From: Microbacterium cremeum
GTDB taxonomy: Bacteria > Actinomycetota > Actinomycetes > Actinomycetales > Microbacteriaceae
DNA: 64,000 nt
Assembly (NCBI RefSeq): GCF_015277855.1
Contig: NZ_CP063812.1
Location: 2,728,001 to 2,792,000 of the forward strand
Direction: 5' to 3'
The position numbers and the translations under genes were made by a program. Shown here piece after piece: positions 26,835-35,326 of the stretch (position 1 is the stretch's first letter; each line of letters begins with the position of its first letter). The notes below the pieces were generated by a model. The model was not told where the DNA came from and searched no databases. It was given only the letters and a program-made list of their open reading frames with translations.

Positions 26835-28010
26835 TCAGGCGTCCCAGTCGACGCTGACGGTGTCACTGGTCGGCACGGACTGGCACGTGAGGATGAGCCC
26901 GCGCGCCAGCTCGTCGGGCTCGAGGGCATGGTTCTGGGCCATGTCGACCGTGCCCTCGCGCAGGACGGCACGGCAGGTGCCGCACACGCCGCCCGCGCAC
27001 GCGAACGGCACGTCGCCCCGTGTGCGCAGTGCGGCGGCGAGGATCGTCTCGCCTGCCGACACCGGCGTCGTCACGGTGCCGCTCGTGCCGTCCAGGCGGA
27101 ACGCGATGGTGCGGACCGGTTCGCCCGGCGCGGCCTCGACCGGCGGGCGCCGCGGACCGGCGTTCTCGTCGGGGCGACCGGTCGAGAACAGCTCGACACG
27201 GATCGCGGATGCCTCGACCCCGAGTCGCAGCAGCACCGCACGCGCACGCTCGACCAGCTCGAACGGACCGCACAGGAACCACTCGTCGATCGCATCGGTC
27301 GGCACGACGCGGGTCAGCAGCTTCTCGAGCCGCTCCTCATCCAGACGGCCCGAGAAGAGATCGGCCGGCCGCCGCTCACGCGTCAGCACGTGGTGCACGG
27401 CGAGCCGGGCGGGGTAGCGGTCCTTCAGGTCGGCGAGGTCGTCGAGGAACATCGCGTCGACGGCCGTGCGGTTCGAGTACACGAGGTCGAAGGTGTCGTC
27501 GGGCCGCTCGCCGAGGTGGTGCTCGATGAGGGCCATCACCGGCGTGATGCCCGAGCCCGCGGCGATCGCGGCGAACCGCGCCGGGCGTTCGTAGCGGCCG
27601 TGCGGCGTGAAGTGGCCGTCGGGGCTCATCACCTCGAGCACGTCGCCCGGCGCCAGGTGCTCGAGGGCCCACGTCGAGAACGCGCCGCCTCGTTCGCGCT
27701 TGATCGCGACGTTGAGGGTCGGAGACGCCGCGCCGGACGAGGGCGCCCGGCAGAGGGAGTAACTGCGGCGCACCTCGTCGCCGTCCAGTGTCATCCGCAG
27801 GGCGATGTGCTGACCGGGCCGGTAGTCGAACGCGTCGGCGAGCTCGGGCGGCACCGCGAAGCCCACCTCGATCGCGTCCGCGGTGAGCGGGCGGATCGAC
27901 TCGACGCGCAGCGGATGGAACACCGCACGACGCCGGCCGGTCGACGTCGTCTCGTCGCCCGGAGCGGAGGCCTGATCCGGTGCACGGACGGCGGTCACGG
28001 CATCCGTCAT
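26835..28010 (-). CDS. paaE: Phenylacetyl-CoA epoxidase reductase PaaE
   Basis: Passes electrons from NADPH to the PaaABC epoxidase. 391 aa: a ~30-residue N-terminal extension, FAD-binding domain with RSYSLC (about 90), NAD domain with GSGITPVMALI, and a C-terminal plant-type [2Fe-2S] ferredoxin domain with CAGGVCGTC and a distal LTCQS cysteine. Start ATG at 28010 shares one base with the paaD stop. Longer than E. coli PaaE (356) mainly at the N-terminus. Part of the paa operon controlled by the site at 30784. Confidence 0.95.
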   Translation of the reverse strand: MTDAVTAVRAPDQASAPGDETTSTGRRRAVFHPLRVESIRPLTADAIEVGFAVPPELADAFDYRPGQHIALRMTLDGDEVRRSYSLCRAPSSGAASPTLNVAIKRERGGAFSTWALEHLAPGDVLEVMSPDGHFTPHGRYERPARFAAIAAGSGITPVMALIEHHLGERPDDTFDLVYSNRTAVDAMFLDDLADLKDRYPARLAVHHVLTRERRPADLFSGRLDEERLEKLLTRVVPTDAIDEWFLCGPFELVERARAVLLRLGVEASAIRVELFSTGRPDENAGPRRPPVEAAPGEPVRTIAFRLDGTSGTVTTPVSAGETILAAALRTRGDVPFACAGGVCGTCRAVLREGTVDMAQNHALEPDELARGLILTCQSVPTSDTVSVDWDA

Positions 28011-28642
28011 CACAGCTCCTTGAATCGGTCGAACGGCTCGCCGCATGCCTGGCACTGCCACAGCGCCTTGCATGAGGTGGAGCCGTAGCGCGACAGCTCG
28101 CGCGTGTGCAGCGACCCGCATTGCGGGCAGCGGATGCCGAGACCGAGCGCGACGTGCCCGTCGGTGCCGCGCGGGCGCGGGGGCGCGATGCCGAACTCCT
28201 CGAGCTTGCGGCGGCCCTCGTCGCTCATCCAGTCCGTGGTCCACGCGGGGCTCAGCACGACCTCGACCCGTGCCTCGCGGCCGAGGGCGGCGAGCGCGGT
28301 CACGATGTCGGCGCGCAGCGCGTCGATCGCGGGGCACCCCGAGTACGTCGGCGTGATCCGCACCACCGCGACGTCGCCGTCGAGCTCGACGCCGCGCAGC
28401 ATGCCGAGGTCGGCGATCGTCAGCACCGGCAGCTCGGGGTCGAGGACGCCGGCCGCGGCATCCCACACCTCCGCCAGCTCCGCAGCCGCGGGCCGCGGCC
28501 GAGCCTCCCTCTCGAGCATCGCCTCAGGCGTGCCCTGACTCCGCCTCGATTCGGCTGCGCGCCGGCCCGGCCCGCGAGAAACCGACGGCCGGGCGGGCGG
28601 GCGCTCGGCTGTGGCGGAGTTGCGGCCCGTCGTGGTCACCAT
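28010..28642 (-). CDS. paaD: Epoxidase maturation protein PaaD
   Basis: Needed for assembly of the phenylacetyl-CoA epoxidase, probably in Fe-S delivery. MIP18/DUF59 domain (about 60-145) with TYSGCPAID, then a C-terminal zinc ribbon CPQCGS...CKALWQCQACGEPFDRFK. The ~45-residue N-terminal arm is rich in Arg/Pro and not conserved; translation might instead begin at GTG 28639, or at an internal ATG near MLEREARP. Overlaps paaC by seven bases and paaE by one. Confidence 0.92.
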   Translation of the reverse strand: MVTTTGRNSATAERPPARPSVSRGPGRRAAESRRSQGTPEAMLEREARPRPAAAELAEVWDAAAGVLDPELPVLTIADLGMLRGVELDGDVAVVRITPTYSGCPAIDALRADIVTALAALGREARVEVVLSPAWTTDWMSDEGRRKLEEFGIAPPRPRGTDGHVALGLGIRCPQCGSLHTRELSRYGSTSCKALWQCQACGEPFDRFKEL

Positions 28643-29478
28643 GTCGCCCCCGGGTGTGCACGGGCGAGCGCCTGCATCTCGCCGATGAGCCGGCCGAACT
28701 GCTCGGAGTGCCGGCCCAGCCGGCCGCCGCCCTGGGCGAACGGCACGTCGGGCACCGCGAGCCCGGCGTCTTCGAGCACCGCCCCGATCGCCGCGAGCAC
28801 CTCGTCGCGCAGCGACTCCGGTGCGACCGCGACGCCGTCCGCGGCGAGCGCATCGGCGGCCGCGTCGGGGTCGAACAGCTCACCGACGAACGGCCACAGG
28901 TCGGTGAGCGCGCGCGTCATGCGGCGGTGCGACTCGTCGGTGCCGAGACCGAGGCGCAGCGTCCACAGCGTCGCGTGCTCGGCGTGATACGCGACCTCCT
29001 TGACCGCCTTGGCAGAGATCGCGGCCAGCTGGGCATCGGATGAGGCTGCGAGCCGCCGGTACAAGGCGCCGAAGTACAGCGACGCGACCAGCTGCCGCAG
29101 GATCGTGAAGGCGAAATCGAGCCCGCCCGCGCCGTTCGGCAGCTCGAACAGCCAGCGATTGCGGAACTCCGGCTCGTCGCGGAAGTACGCCAGGTCGTCC
29201 TCGGTCTTGCCCCACGCCGAGCCCGCGTACGTCAGCAGCGCCCGCGCGTGGCCGAGCAGGTCGAGCCCGATGTTGCCGAGGGCGACGTCCTCCTCGAGCT
29301 CGGGGGCGTTCGAGATCCACTCCCCGAGTCGCTGCGCGAGCATGAGCGCATCGTCGCCGAGGCCGAGCGCGTATCGCGCCACGACGTCGCTCGGCGCGGG
29401 CATGGGGGTTCCGGATGCCTCGGCAGCGGCATCCGTCTTCGCATCCGTTTTCTGAAGCAGCGTGAGACGGTCGATCAT
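28636..29478 (-). CDS. paaC: Phenylacetyl-CoA epoxidase structural subunit PaaC
   Basis: Non-catalytic ferritin-like partner of PaaA in the heteromeric epoxidase. 280 aa; helices contain LAQRLGEWISNAPELEEDVALGN, GHARALLTYAG, AVKEVAYHAEH and TLRLGLGTDES, all typical of PaaC. The diiron ligand set is incomplete as expected for this subunit. A Lys/Thr/Ala-rich insert (about 9-26) precedes the core. ATG at 29478 seven bases after the paaB stop. Confidence 0.95.
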   Translation of the reverse strand: MIDRLTLLQKTDAKTDAAAEASGTPMPAPSDVVARYALGLGDDALMLAQRLGEWISNAPELEEDVALGNIGLDLLGHARALLTYAGSAWGKTEDDLAYFRDEPEFRNRWLFELPNGAGGLDFAFTILRQLVASLYFGALYRRLAASSDAQLAAISAKAVKEVAYHAEHATLWTLRLGLGTDESHRRMTRALTDLWPFVGELFDPDAAADALAADGVAVAPESLRDEVLAAIGAVLEDAGLAVPDVPFAQGGGRLGRHSEQFGRLIGEMQALARAHPGATW

Positions 29479-29485
29479 CGGAGCC

Positions 29486-29800
29486 TCACAGGTGCGGCAC
29501 GTCGGCCGAAGCCGTGTACGCGGTCGGGTAGCGGTAGTCCTTGCCCTGCGGCGACTCGAAGAAGGCACCGCGCGCGTCGGGATCGGATGCCGCGATCGCG
29601 GCCGACGGCACGACCCAGATCGACACCCCCTCGCCGCGGCGGGTGTAGAGGTCGCGCGCGTTGTGGAGCGCGAGCTGCGCGTCGGGGGCGTGGAGCGAGC
29701 CCGCGTGTACATGCGAGAGCCCGCGCGCCGAGCGCACGAACACCTCCCACAGCGGCCACGTCTCGCGCCGCCCGCCGTCGGTCGCACCGGGACCGGTCAT
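29486..29800 (-). CDS. paaB: Phenylacetyl-CoA epoxidase subunit PaaB
   Basis: 104-aa small subunit that bridges PaaAC heterodimers. Core motifs [26 protein letters not shown] and [22 protein letters not shown] are strongly conserved in PaaB. ATG at 29800 overlaps the paaA stop by four bases (ATGA). Confidence 0.96.
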   Translation of the reverse strand: MTGPGATDGGRRETWPLWEVFVRSARGLSHVHAGSLHAPDAQLALHNARDLYTRRGEGVSIWVVPSAAIAASDPDARGAFFESPQGKDYRYPTAYTASADVPHL

Positions 29801-30768
29801 GACGCCACCTCCTCGGGGCTCGAGTGCCGCTTCGCGGCGTAGGCGCGGGCGGCCTCGCGCACCCACGCGCCGTCCTCGTGCGCGCGGCGGCGCTTGGCGA
29901 TGCGGATGCTGTTGGCCTGGCCGCGACCGGCGAGCACCGCGCGGAACTCGTCCCAGTCGAGCTCGCCGTAGTCCCAGTGGCCGCGCTCGTCGTTCCAGCG
30001 CAGATCGGGGTCGGGAAGGGTCACCCCGAGGATCTCGGCCTGCGGCACGATCATGTCGACGAAGCGCTGGCGCAGCTCGTCGTTCGAGAAGCGCTTGATG
30101 TTCCACGCCATCGACTGGGCCGAGTTGGGCGACGCGTCGTCGGGCGGTCCGAACATCATGAGCGCCGGCGCGTACCAGCGGTCGACCGACTCCTGCGCCA
30201 TCTCGCGCTGTGCCTCGGTGCCGTTCATGAGCGCGAGGAGGACCTCGAATCCCTGGCGCTGGTGGAACGACTCCTCCTTGCAGATGCGGATCATCGCCCG
30301 GGCGTACGGCCCGTACGACGCACGGCACAGCGGCACCTGATTGCAGATCGCCGCGCCGTCGACGAGCCAGCCGATCGAGCCCATGTCGGCCCAGGTCGGT
30401 GTGAGGTAGTTGAAGATCGAGGAGTACTTCGCCTTGCCGGTGAGGAGCTGCTCGTACATCTCTTCGCGCGCGGTGCCGAGGGTCTGCGCGGCGGAGTAGA
30501 GGTACAGCCCGTGCCCCGCCTCGTCCTGCACCTTGGCCATGAGGATCGCCTTGCGCTTGAGGCTCGGCGCCCGCGTGATCCAGTTGCCCTCGGGCTGCAT
30601 GCCGATGATCTCGGAGTGCGCGTGCTGCGAGATCTGCCGCACCAGCGTGCGTCGGTAGGCGTCGGGCATCCAATCGGCCGGCTCGATCTTGTCGTCGGCG
30701 GCGATGATCTCGTCGAAACGCGCCTGCCCGTCCGCGTCGATGTCGCGGGCGATGGTCGCGGTGCTCAT
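29797..30768 (-). CDS. paaA: Phenylacetyl-CoA epoxidase catalytic subunit PaaA
   Basis: Diiron oxygenase that epoxidises the phenylacetyl-CoA ring. 323 aa. Iron-ligand segments include [38 protein letters not shown] (E-x2-H) and [14 protein letters not shown] (E-x2-H). ATG at 30768 has AAGGAGG four bases upstream. First gene of the operon; a TetR-type operator lies 16-35 bases 5' of the start and the divergent paaR gene beyond it. Confidence 0.97.
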   Translation of the reverse strand: MSTATIARDIDADGQARFDEIIAADDKIEPADWMPDAYRRTLVRQISQHAHSEIIGMQPEGNWITRAPSLKRKAILMAKVQDEAGHGLYLYSAAQTLGTAREEMYEQLLTGKAKYSSIFNYLTPTWADMGSIGWLVDGAAICNQVPLCRASYGPYARAMIRICKEESFHQRQGFEVLLALMNGTEAQREMAQESVDRWYAPALMMFGPPDDASPNSAQSMAWNIKRFSNDELRQRFVDMIVPQAEILGVTLPDPDLRWNDERGHWDYGELDWDEFRAVLAGRGQANSIRIAKRRRAHEDGAWVREAARAYAAKRHSSPEEVAS

Positions 30769-30783
30769 GGCGCCTCCTTGCGC

Positions 30784-30803
30784 TACTTACCGGTCGTTCA
30801 GTA
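30784..30803. promoter_or_regulatory. PaaR operator 1 (paaA/paaR divergent region)
   Basis: TACTTACCGGTCGTTCAGTA, an imperfect 20-bp palindrome. Its right half, CGTTCAGTA, is also the left half (inverted) of the site at 34537-34556. It covers the start region of paaA transcription and the -35 region of paaR, whose -10 TACTCT lies at 30808-30813. Confidence 0.7.
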
Positions 30804-30821
30804 ATGCTACTCTTGCGTTCC

Positions 30822-31466
30822 ATGAGCGGCAACACGGCGGCGTCCACGACGGATGCCTCGGCCACGACGTTCCGCAAGGGGAACGGACGCCTCGACCGCG
30901 CGCCGTACGACCTCGACACGGTGCTCGACATCGCCGTCGCGACCTTCAACGAGCGCGGGTACGAGGCCACCTCGATCAGCGTCCTCGCCGAGCGCCTCGG
31001 CACGAGCAAGTCGGCGCTGTACTACCACGTCAGCGGCAAGGAGGAACTGCTGCGGCGGGCGCTCGATCGCGCGCTGGACGGGCTCGAGGCGGTGGTCGAG
31101 GCATCCGGCGCTCTCGAGGGAACGGCCGCCGACCGCCTGGAGTTCGTGCTGCGCGGCGCGGTCAGTGTGCTCGTCGAGGAGCTCCCCTACGTCACCCTGC
31201 TGTTGCGCGTGCGCGGCAACACCGTCGTCGAGCGCGACGCGATCCGCCGCCGCCGCGAGTTCGACCACCGCGTCTCGGAGCTCGTCGACGCGGCGCACGC
31301 CGAGGGATCTCTTCGCGCCGACCTCGACTCGGGCACGACCTCGCGACTGCTGTTCGGCATGATCAACTCGATCGTCGAGTGGTACCGCCCCGGCGGGCCT
31401 ATGGATGCCGCGGCCCTCGCCGACGCGACCGTCTCGGTCGCCCTCGACGGCCTCCGCGCCCGCTGA
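30822..31466 (+). CDS. paaR: TetR-family regulator of phenylacetate genes
   Basis: 214 aa. TetR HTH at about 30-75 (IAVATFNERGYEATSISVLA, ERLGTSKSALYYHVSGKEELL) and an all-helical ligand domain. In actinobacteria and Thermus the PaaR of this family is a repressor released by phenylacetyl-CoA. ATG at 30822; TACTCT eight bases upstream suggests a leaderless message. Placement divergent from paaA with a shared operator supports autoregulation and control of paaABCDE-G; a second matching site before paaF/paaI extends the regulon. Confidence 0.9.
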   Translation: MSGNTAASTTDASATTFRKGNGRLDRAPYDLDTVLDIAVATFNERGYEATSISVLAERLGTSKSALYYHVSGKEELLRRALDRALDGLEAVVEASGALEGTAADRLEFVLRGAVSVLVEELPYVTLLLRVRGNTVVERDAIRRRREFDHRVSELVDAAHAEGSLRADLDSGTTSRLLFGMINSIVEWYRPGGPMDAAALADATVSVALDGLRAR

Positions 31467-31532
31467 CGCTCCCGGCGGTGGGCCGCTCCCCCGCCCGCCG
31501 CGTAGTTCCGCTCGGCCCCCCGCGCGCCGGGT

Positions 31533-31615
31533 GCGAAAACACCGGTCCGTCACCCGACACGCCGGGCCGAGGCATCCGTTACCGGCGTGTCGCCGTCACC
31601 GACTGGTGTTTCCGC
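31533..31615 (+). repeat. Palindromic repeat family A, copy 2
   Basis: 83 bp: GCGAAAACACCGGTCCGT, CGACACGCCGG, GGCATCCGTTACCGGCGTGT, ACCGACTGGTGTTTCCGC. Outer and inner arms pair to form a long hairpin. About 90% like copy 3 by eye, including the CCCCCCGCG just left and CAGCCC just right. Sits between convergent paaR and paaZ. Confidence 0.92.
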
Positions 31616-31661
31616 AGCCCACAGCCCACAGCCCGCAGCCCGCAGCCCACAGCCCGCGGGG
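31616..31661. repeat. Heptamer tandem repeat CAGCCCA/CAGCCCG
   Basis: Six successive seven-base units CAGCCC(A/G) directly after family A copy 2. A related but degenerate CAGCCC-rich stretch follows copy 3. Confidence 0.85.
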
Positions 31662-31665
31662 CGGG

Positions 31666-33753
31666 CTACTCCTTGGCGACCAGGGTCAGCACGTCGTAGG
31701 TGGCGACGACCTCGTCGCGCTGGTTCACGAGCACGGCGTCCCAGCGCACCTCGCCGTACTCCTCGCTCTCGCGGGGGCTGATCTGCTTCGCCGTGAGGGT
31801 GACCCGCACCTCGTCGCCCGGCGACACCGGGGTGACGAACCGCAGGTTCTCGAGACCGTAGTTCGCGAGCACCGGACCCGGATCCGGGTCGACGAAGAGC
31901 CCCGCCGCCCACGAGAGCAGCAGGTATCCGTGCGCCACACGCCCCGGGAAGAAGGGGTTCGCAGCCGCGGCCTCCTCGTCCATGTGCGCGTAGAAGCGGT
32001 CGCCGGTGAAGTCCGCGAAGTGCTCGATGTCGTCGAGGGTCACCGGGCGGGGCTCCGAGACGACACGGTCGCCGACGCGGAGCGATGCGAGCGGCTTGCG
32101 GAAGGGGTGGGTGCCGTCATCCGCGGCCGCACCCGCGCGCCACTGCCCGGTGAGCCCGGTGAGCACGCCCGGCGATCCCTGCAGCGCGGTGCGGCGCATG
32201 TAATGGAGCACCGAGCGGATGCCGCCGAGCTCTTCGCCGCCACCGGCGCGCCCGGGTCCGCCGTGCACGAGGTGCGGCACCGGCGAACCGTGCCCCGTGG
32301 AAGAGCGCGCGACCGAGCCGTCGAGGACGAGCACCCGCCCGTGCCACGGCGAGATGCCGCGCACGAGCGCCCCGACCACGCCAGGATCGGCCGAGCACAC
32401 GGTCGCCACGAGCGAGCCTCCGCCGAGGTTCGCGAGGCGTACCGCGTCGTCGAGGTCGCGGTAGCCGAGCACCGAGGCGACGGGTCCGAACGCCTCGATG
32501 TCGTGCACGGCCGGGGCCGAGGCATCCGCGAACCGCAGCAGCACGGGCGCGACGAACGCCCCGTCGCCTGCGACCGGGCCGTCGGCCCGCACGGCCTCGG
32601 GCTCCTCGAGCGAGCCGATCACGATCTCGCCGCCGCCGGAGACCAGGTCGCGCACGCGCGCGATCGTCTCGTCGCGCTGCGCGAGGCTCGCGAGCGGACC
32701 CATCGTGACGCCCTCCGCCCGCGGGTCGCCGAGCACGACCTTCGCCGCGAGGCGCGCGCGCACCGCCTCGATGACGTCGTCGACGGATGCCTCGGGCACG
32801 ATGACGCGCCGGATCGCGGTGCACTTCTGCCCGGCCTTGGCCGTCATCTCGGTGACGACCGAGGCGACGAACGCCTCGAACTCCGGCGTGCCGGTGGCCG
32901 CGTCGGGGCCGAGGATCGCGGCGTTGACCGAATCGGCCTCCGTCGTGAGGCTCACACCGCGCACCACGACCGCGTCGTCGCGGCGCAGCATCCGCCCGGT
33001 CGAGGCGGAGCCGGTGAACCCCACGGCGTCGCGCGCGTCGAGGAGGTCGAGGAACCCGTGCGCCGAGCCGACGACGAGCTGCAGCGAGCCGTCGGGCAGC
33101 AGGCCCGACTCCGTCATCACGCGCACGGCGGCCGCGGTGAGATACGCGGTCGGCGTGGCGGGCTTGACGATCGAGGGCACACCGGCGAGGAACGCCGGCG
33201 CGAACTTCTCGAGCATGCCCCACACCGGGAAGTTGAAGGCGTTCACCTGGAACGCGACGCCGGGCAGGCGCGTCCACACGTGCTGGCCGCCGAAGCCGCC
33301 GTCGCGCGACAGGTTCTCGGGCGGGCCGTCGACGAGAGTCGTCGCGTTCGGCAGCTCACGGCGACCCTTCGAACCGTAGGTGAAGAGCACGCCGATGCCA
33401 CCGTCGACGTCGATCATGCTGTCTCGCACGGTGGCTCCGGTCTGCGCGCTGACGGCGTAGAGGTCGTCCTTCGCGGCGGTGAGCGCTTGCGCGAGCGCCT
33501 TCAGGATGAGCGCGCGGCGGTGGAACGGCAGCTCGCCCAGCGACGCCTGCCCCACCGTGCGGGCGTAGTCGACGGCGGCGGCGATGTCGGGAGCATCGCC
33601 CACGCGCGCGACCGGGGCGCCGGTCGCGGCATCCTGCAGCAGCGTGGTGCGGGTCGCGTCCGGCGCGCGCCACGCGTCGGCGATGAAGCTCTCGAGCAGC
33701 GGCGCAGCCGAAGCATCCGGCGTGATGTCGCCGATGGCGGATTCCAGGGTCAT
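31666..33753 (-). CDS. paaZ: PaaZ, oxepin-CoA hydrolase / semialdehyde dehydrogenase
   Basis: 695-aa bifunctional ring-opening enzyme. N-terminal aldehyde dehydrogenase (1-~520): nucleophile in AGQKCTAIRR, base in LTTEADSVN, and AFNFPVWGMLEKFAPAFLAG. C-terminal MaoC hydratase (~540-695): DFTGDRFYAHMDEEAAAANPFFPGRVAHG with the Asp and His pair of the oxepin-CoA hydrolase. Length is typical (about 680). ATG at 33753 overlaps the paaF stop (ATGA), so paaF-paaZ form a second paa transcript. Confidence 0.95.
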   Translation of the reverse strand: MTLESAIGDITPDASAAPLLESFIADAWRAPDATRTTLLQDAATGAPVARVGDAPDIAAAVDYARTVGQASLGELPFHRRALILKALAQALTAAKDDLYAVSAQTGATVRDSMIDVDGGIGVLFTYGSKGRRELPNATTLVDGPPENLSRDGGFGGQHVWTRLPGVAFQVNAFNFPVWGMLEKFAPAFLAGVPSIVKPATPTAYLTAAAVRVMTESGLLPDGSLQLVVGSAHGFLDLLDARDAVGFTGSASTGRMLRRDDAVVVRGVSLTTEADSVNAAILGPDAATGTPEFEAFVASVVTEMTAKAGQKCTAIRRVIVPEASVDDVIEAVRARLAAKVVLGDPRAEGVTMGPLASLAQRDETIARVRDLVSGGGEIVIGSLEEPEAVRADGPVAGDGAFVAPVLLRFADASAPAVHDIEAFGPVASVLGYRDLDDAVRLANLGGGSLVATVCSADPGVVGALVRGISPWHGRVLVLDGSVARSSTGHGSPVPHLVHGGPGRAGGGEELGGIRSVLHYMRRTALQGSPGVLTGLTGQWRAGAAADDGTHPFRKPLASLRVGDRVVSEPRPVTLDDIEHFADFTGDRFYAHMDEEAAAANPFFPGRVAHGYLLLSWAAGLFVDPDPGPVLANYGLENLRFVTPVSPGDEVRVTLTAKQISPRESEEYGEVRWDAVLVNQRDEVVATYDVLTLVAKE

Positions 33754-34502
33754 GCGTTCTTCCTCTCCGGCCGCCGGTCGAGCCAGGCGGTCATGCGCTC
33801 GTACTTCGCGGGTGAGCCGAAGCACTCGGCCTGCGCGGCTTCGGCCGCGGCCCGCGGATCGTCGGTGGGATCGTCGATCAGCCGCTTCGTGTGCCGGATC
33901 GCGAGCGGGTCGAGTGCGGCGATGCGATCGACGAGGGCATCGGCCGCGGCATCGAGCTCGGACGGATCGTGCACCGCGACCACGAGCCCGGCGGCCAGGG
34001 CCTCGCGTGCGTCGAGCACGCGACCGGCCAGCAGCATGTGCTTCGCGAGCGGCTCGCCGACGAGCCGCGGGAGGCGCCACGTCGCGCCGGCGGCGGGGAC
34101 GATGCCCAGCGACGGCTCGGGGCTCCCGAAGCGCGCCCGGTCGCTCGCGATGCGGAGGTCCGCGGCGTACGCCAGCTCGGCCCCGCCGCCGAGGGCCCAC
34201 CCGTCGACGACCGCGATCACGGGCATCGGCAGGCGCGCGAGTCGGTCGAACAGCCGCGAGTTGATGCCCTCGCGCGCGTCGGCGGGCGTGCGATCGCGCA
34301 GCTCGGCGATATCGGCGCCGCCCGCGAAGACACCGTCGCTCCCACCGATCAGCAGGATCCGCGGCTCGCGCTCGAGCTCGTCGCACACCTCGTGCAGCTC
34401 GTCGACCATGGCGCGGTCGATCGCGTTGCGCGCTTCAGGACGGTGCAGCCGCACCCAGAGGCGGTCGGCGCGATCGTCGCGCAGGATCGTCGGCATCGGC
34501 AT
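33750..34502 (-). CDS. paaF: Enoyl-CoA hydratase PaaF
   Basis: 250 aa crotonase family. Unlike the PaaG-like protein at 26 kb it keeps both hydratase glutamates, in WALGGGAELAYAADLRIAS and FGSPEPSLGIVPAAG. PaaF hydrates 2,3-dehydroadipyl-CoA. ATG at 34502; first gene of the paaF-paaZ pair, with the PaaR site 2 starting 35 bases upstream. Confidence 0.85.
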   Translation of the reverse strand: MPMPTILRDDRADRLWVRLHRPEARNAIDRAMVDELHEVCDELEREPRILLIGGSDGVFAGGADIAELRDRTPADAREGINSRLFDRLARLPMPVIAVVDGWALGGGAELAYAADLRIASDRARFGSPEPSLGIVPAAGATWRLPRLVGEPLAKHMLLAGRVLDAREALAAGLVVAVHDPSELDAAADALVDRIAALDPLAIRHTKRLIDDPTDDPRAAAEAAQAECFGSPAKYERMTAWLDRRPERKNA

Positions 34503-34536
34503 CCGTTCGTCATCGTCGACGGCGAGCGCCGTGGAT

Positions 34537-34556
34537 TACTGAACGCTCGTTCTGTA
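34537..34556. promoter_or_regulatory. PaaR operator 2 (paaF/paaI divergent region)
   Basis: TACTGAACGCTCGTTCTGTA, a 20-bp palindrome with one mismatch per half. It overlaps an extended -10 (TGTACGAT, 34553-34560) for the rightward paaI gene and lies close to TAATCC for leftward paaF. Best match to a consensus PaaR site. Confidence 0.78.
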
Positions 34557-34607
34557 CGATGATCGCACAGCGCCGCGAGCGGCTCAACGTCGAGCGGGAG
34601 GATCGCC

Positions 34608-35024
34608 ATGGACGACGTCTACGCGACCGAGCACACGCGACGCATGATCGCGCACGACGCGGCCTCGACGGCACTCGGCATGCGGGTGGTGCGCGCCGAG
34701 CCCGGGCGAGCCGTCGTCCGGATGACCGTGCGCGCCGACATGCTCAACGGCTTCGCCGTCGCACACGGCGGCCTCGTATTCGCCCTCGCCGACACGACGC
34801 TCGCCCTGGCCTGCAACGAGACGGATGCCGTCACCCTCGTGTCGGGCGCCGACATCGCCTTCCTCTCCCCCGCACGAGACGGGGACGAACTCGAGGCGGT
34901 CGCCGAGCGCCGCACGGTGGAGGGTCGCTCGGGCCTCTACGACGTCAGGGTCGCCACGACCGACGGCCGCGTGGTCGCCGAGGTGCGCGGCCGCACGCGC
35001 GTCACCGGCATGCCGAGGCCCTGA
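34608..35024 (+). CDS. paaI: PaaI acyl-CoA thioesterase
   Basis: 138-aa hotdog-fold thioesterase that releases CoA from stalled ring-hydroxylated phenylacetyl-CoA intermediates. Catalytic segment NGFAVAHGGLVFALADTTLALACN (HGG plus the Asp/Thr helix) is diagnostic of PaaI. ATG at 34608 with GGGAGG upstream. Divergent from paaF across operator 2. Confidence 0.95.
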   Translation: MDDVYATEHTRRMIAHDAASTALGMRVVRAEPGRAVVRMTVRADMLNGFAVAHGGLVFALADTTLALACNETDAVTLVSGADIAFLSPARDGDELEAVAERRTVEGRSGLYDVRVATTDGRVVAEVRGRTRVTGMPRP

Positions 35025-35065
35025 CCGGCGGCCCGGCGGCGGCCTCTCGGTCCGCCCCCCGCGGT

Positions 35066-35148
35066 GCGAAAACACCAGTCCGTCGCCCGACACGCCGGGC
35101 CGAGGCATCCGTCACCGGCGTGTCGCCCTCACCGACTGGTGTTTCCGC
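35066..35148 (+). repeat. Palindromic repeat family A, copy 3
   Basis: 83 bp: GCGAAAACACCAGTCCGT, CGACACGCCGGGCCGAGGCA, CACCGGCGTGTCGCC, ACCGACTGGTGTTTCCGC. Same orientation as copy 2. Between convergent paaI and the MFS gene. Confidence 0.92.
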
Positions 35149-35225
35149 AGCCCGGCCGGGCCCCGCAGCGCGCCCGGGCCCCCCGCAGCCCAGCCGGGCT
35201 CCGCAGCCCAGCCGGGCCCGGCAGC
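35149..35225. repeat. Degenerate CAGCCC/GGGCCC-rich repeats
   Basis: GC-only low-complexity stretch with repeated GCAGCCCAGCCGGG units after family A copy 3. The whole 302-bp gap 35025-35326 holds only this, the palindrome and the terminator; no gene is seen. Confidence 0.7.
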
Positions 35226-35284
35226 CACCCCGAGCCCGGGAGGCGCGACCTCGGGGCCCGCCACGCTGTGACGAGACCACGACG

Positions 35285-35310
35285 AAGGCCCGCCCACCGA
35301 AGCGGACGGG
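35285..35310. terminator. Terminator between paaI and MFS gene
   Basis: 9-bp stem GGCCCGCCC / GGACGGGCC with one mismatch and an 8-nt loop, 16 bases from the MFS stop codon on the minus strand; usable in both directions. Confidence 0.65.
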
Positions 35311-35326
35311 CCCTCGGATCGCGGCG

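Noticed and set aside
31616..31661. Heptamer repeats considered as origin iterons
   Set aside because: Pure GC, no AT-rich unwinding region, no replication initiator gene nearby.
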